Assembly: GCA_026874595.1 (NCBI GenBank)
Contig: CM049309.1
Coordinates: 70,478,926-70,542,925 of the forward strand
Direction: 5' to 3'
Source of the DNA: Sipunculus nudus
Lineage: Eukaryota; Annelida; Sipuncula; Golfingiida; Sipunculidae
Length of the DNA stretch: 64,000 nucleotides
A program made the translations under genes and the position numbers. Positions 59,412 to 64,000 of this stretch are shown here, piece after piece (the stretch's first letter is position 1; every line of letters begins with the position of its first letter). A model generated the notes under the pieces. The model was not told the origin of the DNA. It searched no databases and saw only the letters and a program-made list of their open reading frames with translations.

Positions 59412-60973
59412 ATGGCTGACCAGTTGAAGACCTTGCGCTTAGAAGAAAGGGGTTGTCTCCAGGCATTTGAACAGGTTAGAGTGGCACATCACAGAGGAAG
59501 ACACTGATGCTGTGACAGCTCGTTTAGGTCAGTTAAAGGTGTCCTTCGACCAGCTTGAGAAGGCCCACTATGAGTACCATGATGCCCTGGAGAGTGAGGG
59601 GGACATTTCTAGTAGTGAATCATGGTTCAGAGACATTCATTGTGAGTACATCAATGCAGTCAAGGGGGCTAGGTCTTGGCTTAAGGCCCAGTCAACCCCT
59701 CCAGTCAGCCCAACTAAAACACAGAGTGAAGGGGACAAAACTTTGTCACAAACAGATATTATTAGCCTGCTGAGCATACCTAAAGCAGAACTTGAAGTGT
59801 TTGATGGAGACCCGCTTAGGTTCCAGGCCTTTATGGCACTCTTCAAGGAAGCAGTAGACAGTAAACTTTCAGACAGTCAGACTAAGTTAACCAGGCTGCT
59901 CCAGTATACTGATGGGGCAGCCAAGTCCGCAATTAGAAATTGTGCATAGATTGGGGGAGACGACGGATACGAACAAGCCTTGAGGGTTCTCAAAGAGAGT
60001 TTTGGGGAACCCCATTTAATCGCCCAGTGCATTATCAGAGACCTAACTGCAGGCAAGAGTGTCTCCAAGGCAAAGGAGGTCCAGCAGCTTGCTGATGAGG
60101 TGTCAACTGCTCTGGTAGCACTAGAGCAGTTAGGAATGCTCACAGAGATTGATACCCAGAAGGGTATTATGGACAATTTGCAGCGTTGTCCTGGGTTTGT
60201 GAGAGCCCGGTTGCGTAAGAGAGCCTTAGAGACTAAGAGAGACTCTGGTGATTACCCTTGTTTTAGTGTTTTTTCTGACTTTGTCAAATTAATTGCTCTA
60301 GAAATGAATGGTCCTGTGTATGGAGGTATGTCTAGGAATCAGTCTAAGTGATACCCTTCGTATGCCCTCTCATTCTAGCCAATTTAAGAAGAGTTTTTCT
60401 GTGGCACAGGCCATGGTTTAGTCTCAGTTACCCACTGAGTCTGAATCATTGCCTAATTCACTTTGTATATTGTGTAAACAAGGTTCACATAAACTTTTCC
60501 GTTGTGAGAAGTTTAAAGCGATGCACCCTAGGGTCAGGTTTGAGTTTGTCGCAGATAAGGGATTATGCTTTAATTGTTTGTTGAGGGGACACAGAGCACA
60601 GTTCTGCAGAAAACCTCAACAGTGTCATGTTTCAGGATGTAGGAGAAAACATTCAGGTTTTTTGCATTTTGATGAAAGGATTACCAGTGAGACTGGTAAT
60701 ACTGGCGATGACCCTTTGCAACCGGTAAGTGGTGTTGTTAGCAATGTTAATGAGATTAACAGTGAAGTGCAAAAGCACATCTATTTACCCATGGTGCCTA
60801 TCATTGTAAATGATAAGGTTCATACTTGGGCGTTACTGGACTCAGGGTCCACTAACACCTTTGTCACACAGAAGGTTGCTTCTGACTTGCAACTCAAGGG
60901 TACTAGTGTAAGTTGTCATATGAGTAGATTGGGTACCAGTAAGGATGTGGACAGTATGATTGTCTCCAGGTGA
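59412..60973 (+). pseudogene. BEL copy 3 Gag-protease, multiple breaks
   Basis: The ATG (59412) is kept, but a small deletion follows (TTGCGCTTAGAAG for TTGCGTCGTCAGAAG). Open pieces are 59467-59949, 59980-60351 and 60449-60973. They are separated by a TAG (GTGCATAG for GTGCTTTG), a lost GG near 60345 and a TAG near 60418. The last piece has both CCHC knuckles and 'LLDSGSTNTFV' and ends at the shared TGA. Confidence 0.9.
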
Positions 60974-62045
60974 GGTTTTTCCTTTAAAGAATGTCATGGT
61001 GGTGCCCCATATCCCTGCCAGATACCCTAAGAGACCTGTGAATCTGAAGCAGTACCCGTATTTAGCTGACTTACCAGTGTCCTGTCCCACAGGTGAGACC
61101 CAAGCCCAGGTGTTGATAGGTATGGACAATGCACATCTCCTCATGCCATTGGATGTTTGGTCTAATGGACAGCCCCATCAACTGTATGCTACCCTTACCT
61201 CACTCGGTTGGTCACTTCAAGGACTAGTTAGTGAACAGCAGCCAAGCCATGTGGTTCTCTCACATTTTGTTGACATAGAGAGGAATCTGAGTAGACTCTG
61301 GGATATGGAAGTAAATAATGGGGATTCTCTAGCCATGTCATTTGAGGATAAGGCTGTGTTAAATCTGTGGGAAAGGGAAATTGACCACCAGGAGGGACAT
61401 TATGTCCTGCCCATCCCCTGGAGGGAGGGCAAGCCTAGCTTTCCAGATAATCGTTTTGTAGCAGTTAAGAGACTAGGGAATCTTAACCAAAGATTACAGA
61501 AACTAGGGATGGTAGATAAGTATTCTGCAGGTATAAACAAGCTGTTGTCAGATGGGTATGCTGAGTCTGTGCCAGATGCTGAACTATCCTTGTCAGATGG
61601 CACTGTATGGTATCTACCGAACCACCATGTCGTTAGCCCTTCCAAGTCGGGGAAGGTCAGAGTAGTCTTTGATTGTGCAGCAGAACTTAATGGGATCTCA
61701 TTGAATAACCAGTGCCTACAGGGCCCAGATATCAACAACAAGTTACTTCATGTCCTTCTGCGCTTCAGGCAGTACGAATGTGTGATCATGGCAGATATTG
61801 AGGCCATGTATCACAAAGTTAGGGTCCCAGAGCGAGGTAGGAATGCCTTGCGTTTCTTGACGTCAGTGGATGCAAGGGTTAAAGAGTTCCGTATGAAGTC
61901 ACACTTATTTTGTGGTGTGTGGTGTGCTGCAAGTAGCACTTTTGCGTTGAGGCAAACCATAAATGATTTTCCTTGCAGTGATCTAGTAAAGCAAGCAGTC
62001 AATCGTGGCATGTATGTCGATGATCTTTTGGTTTCATTACCTTAA
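60960..62045 (+). CDS. BEL copy 3 reverse transcriptase (to YVDD)
   Basis: 361 codons, as in copy 1, with a few substitutions (for example MYHKVRV for MYHQVRV). It ends at the shared TAA after 'DDLLVSLP'. Confidence 0.9.
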   Translation: MSPGEVFPLKNVMVVPHIPARYPKRPVNLKQYPYLADLPVSCPTGETQAQVLIGMDNAHLLMPLDVWSNGQPHQLYATLTSLGWSLQGLVSEQQPSHVVLSHFVDIERNLSRLWDMEVNNGDSLAMSFEDKAVLNLWEREIDHQEGHYVLPIPWREGKPSFPDNRFVAVKRLGNLNQRLQKLGMVDKYSAGINKLLSDGYAESVPDAELSLSDGTVWYLPNHHVVSPSKSGKVRVVFDCAAELNGISLNNQCLQGPDINNKLLHVLLRFRQYECVIMADIEAMYHKVRVPERGRNALRFLTSVDARVKEFRMKSHLFCGVWCAASSTFALRQTINDFPCSDLVKQAVNRGMYVDDLLVSLP

Positions 62046-62935
62046 CCCAAAGAAGCCGTGGAGGTTATTGTAGGTACTAAAGAAGTACTGAGTAAGGGGG
62101 TTTTAACCTCACCAAGTTTGTGGCAAACCGAGAGGGATTGTTACAGTGTATTCCAGAGGATGATACAGCTAAGGAGGTGAAGGATATTGCGTCGGACGCA
62201 CAGAGCAAAGCACTGGGCATTAGATGGGATGTTAAAGCTGATGTGTTTATTATGTTGCAGTGCAGGATGAAATACAGGAAGCTGTCACCAAGAGACATAT
62301 GCTGAGCCTTTTATCCAGGATATATGACCCTCTAGGTCTTGTTTCAGTGGTCATACATCAGGGCAAGGTGCTATTCAGGGCAAGATGGGAGGTTGAAGCA
62401 TGCCCAATTATTTGACCAGTCCAGACACCCAGTTATCTTACCTGCGAAACATTTGCTTTCAGAGATGATTGTGCGAGAACGACACAATGCTGCACACTTA
62501 GGCACAGAATGGTTGCTTAGTAGTCTCAGGCAGAGATACTGGATAATTAAGGCTAGAGCCCTTATTAAGAAGGTCAAACACTCCTGTGTCACGTGCAGGA
62601 AGCTGTACGCGCCTGCATTGTGTCAGAAGAAGGCTGATCTTACGCCTGAGCGGACAGAAATAGGTCGTCCTTGTTTTGCGTATACTGGTGTTGACCTTTT
62701 TGGCCCATTTTTTGTTTAACAGGGCCGTAGTGAAGTGAAGCGCTATGGATGTTTATTTACCTGCTTCACTTCAAGAGCTATACATCTTGAAGTCTTAGAT
62801 AGTCTAGAGACTGACTCCTTCCTCAACGGGTTCTTCAGGTTTATTTCTCGCAGAGGATGTCCGGAGAAGGTTTTTTCAGATAACGAGACAAACTTTGTGG
62901 GTGCACATAGTGAGTTGTCCAGAGCTTTATGACAA
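62046..62935 (+). pseudogene. BEL copy 3 RT thumb remnant and integrase N-terminal part
   Basis: The RNase H deletion join is at about 62379. 62339-62719 has 'HNAAHLG', 'HSCVTCRKLYA' and 'GVDLFGPFFV', then TAA (TTTGTTTAACAGG). 62735-62932 has '[11 protein letters not shown]', the second catalytic Asp, and ends at TGA where copy 1 has ACGACA. Confidence 0.85.
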
Positions 62936-63490
62936 ATGGACAGGGATGAAGTCATGAGGTCGGCTCGTGGACATAGGGTGGAGTGGCAGTTTAACCCCCT
63001 TCTTGCCTCCCACCAAGGAGGCGTGTGGGAGAGAATGATCAGGTCGGTCCGTAGGGTATTGTGTGCTTTGTTAGGGAGAGATGTCAGGCTCACAGATGAT
63101 GTTTTGAGTACGGTGATGCGTGAAGCTGAGGCTGTCGTTAATAGTAGGCCCATCACCAAGGTGAGCGATGATCCAAAGGATGACGGAGCGCTTACCCCAA
63201 ATCATTTGCTGTTACTACACGGTAATTCACCTTTGCCATGGGGGGAGTTTCAGTTGAGGGACAGGTACCACAAACGCTGGCGCCATGCACAGTATATTAG
63301 TAGCCAGTTTTGGAGGAGATGGGTTAGGGAATATCTTCCTCAACTCCAAGATCATGTAAAGTGGCAGCGAGAGATACAATACCTCAAAGTAGGGGACTTG
63401 GTTCTGGTTAAGGATGAGGACTCGCCGAGGGGTTCCTGGCCACTAGGGCGTGTACAAGAGGTAAAGCATGGCAGAGACAATTTGGTCTGA
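62936..63490 (+). pseudogene. BEL copy 3 integrase C-terminal half
   Basis: 184 codons. They include 'GGVWERMIRSVRRVL' (catalytic Glu) and read without a shift through 'RWRHAQYISSQFWRRWVREYL' to 'KVGDLVLVKDE'. It retains the CA dinucleotide near 63290 that copies 1 and 2 have lost, so here the frame is ancestral. Confidence 0.88.
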
Positions 63491-63667
63491 AGTGCCACTG
63501 TACTAACTAAATCGAGACGACTGTACAGCCAATCACCAAATTGGTATTGCTTGAGGGGTCATTCTAGGGATAGGATTAGGATGTTTCAGGACAGCAATGT
63601 CAGTTCTGGTTTAAATGTTGAAGGTGCTGATATTGTTTGAGTACAGGAGCACTCAAAGTGGGGGGAG

Positions 63668-64000
63668 TAGTACCTCCAGAGAACCTGTCGGCAATTTTAT
63701 TTGGAGGGAGTATTTACGGTAGCCATGTTTTTTGTATCTGTGGCCCCCTAGTTCACAGAACGTCCGTTTCCATTTTTTACATCAGTGAGGGAAGACGTAG
63801 TGCCGCAGAACCTGGTAGGAATTTTTGTGTTTTTAACCCATACATATCAGCTCATGTACAGAATTTTGTGGTATATGCATCAGTGCACTGTGTTTCTTAA
63901 AAGGGGCCATATCTGGTATGATGACATAGCATGTAAATCTGGTATTCTGGTGATTTAAGGCGAATGATCACCGCCTCGCTTTGTACACGGGCGAACCATG
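63668..64000 (+). repeat. BEL LTR D (partial, cut by window edge)
   Basis: Follows the polypurine tract and matches the first 330 bp of LTR B, without LTR C's deletion. Its first bases are TAGTACC instead of TGTTACC. It continues past the window. Confidence 0.9.

Larger units (their letters stand above)
37017..64000 (+). mobile_element. Tandem BEL/Pao array: LTR-int-LTR-int-LTR-int-LTR
   Basis: Four LTRs (A: 37017-37553 plus 47011-47901; B: 52173-53699; C: 57975-59394; D: from 63668) alternate with three internal regions of 4271, 4275 and 4273 bp. Neighbouring copies share one LTR. Internal regions encode a BEL-type Gag with three zinc motifs, an aspartic protease, an RT with YVDD, and an integrase. 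RNase H is deleted in all three. The array runs past the right window edge. Gypsy-2 splits LTR A. Small private differences between copies (LTR C 115-bp deletion, separate frameshifts) argue against a simple assembly duplication. Confidence 0.92.

Overview
The window is animal nuclear DNA: genes split by GT-AG introns, AT-rich non-coding sequence, and Ty3/Gypsy and BEL/Pao LTR retrotransposons, with no bacterial-style operons. The encoded L-threonine dehydrogenase, the retroelement types and the repeats carrying 'gacggacgacggac' strings suggest a marine lophotrochozoan, most likely a bivalve mollusc. This is an inference, not a species call.

Layout. (1) 1-4008, minus strand: first three coding exons of TMEM129, an ER-membrane E3 ubiquitin ligase. 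The RING exon(s) lie off the left edge. (2) 4009-7658: AT-rich intergenic DNA with G-runs. (3) 7659-17328: a young, nearly intact Ty3/Gypsy element ('Gypsy-1', minus strand) with about 1.27-kb LTRs differing at only a few sites, a CATG target duplication, and one in-frame stop splitting its gag-pol frame inside reverse transcriptase. (4) 17383-25250: a satellite of about 40-bp monomers with an inverted block and a higher-order repeat of about 1.6-1.7 kb. It is interrupted by a 1.6-kb modular non-autonomous element (23446-25040) flanked by TAA. (5) 25250-31360: AT-rich DNA with no recognised gene. (6) 31361-32204: a second, shorter copy of the modular element, flanked by TAAA. (7) 32536-36643, minus strand: the last four coding exons of L-threonine 3-dehydrogenase (TDH). 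(8) 37017-64000: a tandem BEL/Pao array, LTR-internal-LTR-internal-LTR-internal-LTR, on the plus strand. Its first LTR is split by a second Ty3/Gypsy element ('Gypsy-2', 37554-47010, minus strand).

The Nme-terminal coding exons of TDH are not in the window, so if the locus is assembled correctly the BEL array lies in a TDH intron of more than 27 kb. All three BEL copies share the same RNase H deletion, the same gag/pol frame break and the same stop just after the YVDD box. They therefore descend from one already defective element, probably by DNA-level tandem amplification.

Gypsy-2 is degraded but has two notable features. One is a textbook -1 frameshift cassette at the gag/pol junction (GGGAAAC, 7-nt spacer, 10-bp hairpin). 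The other is an additional 3' ORF with two C2H2-type zinc-finger motifs, sitting behind a strong splice-acceptor-like sequence in the position where env is found in other elements.

All coordinates and difference counts were made by reading the sequence. No alignment or database search was run.
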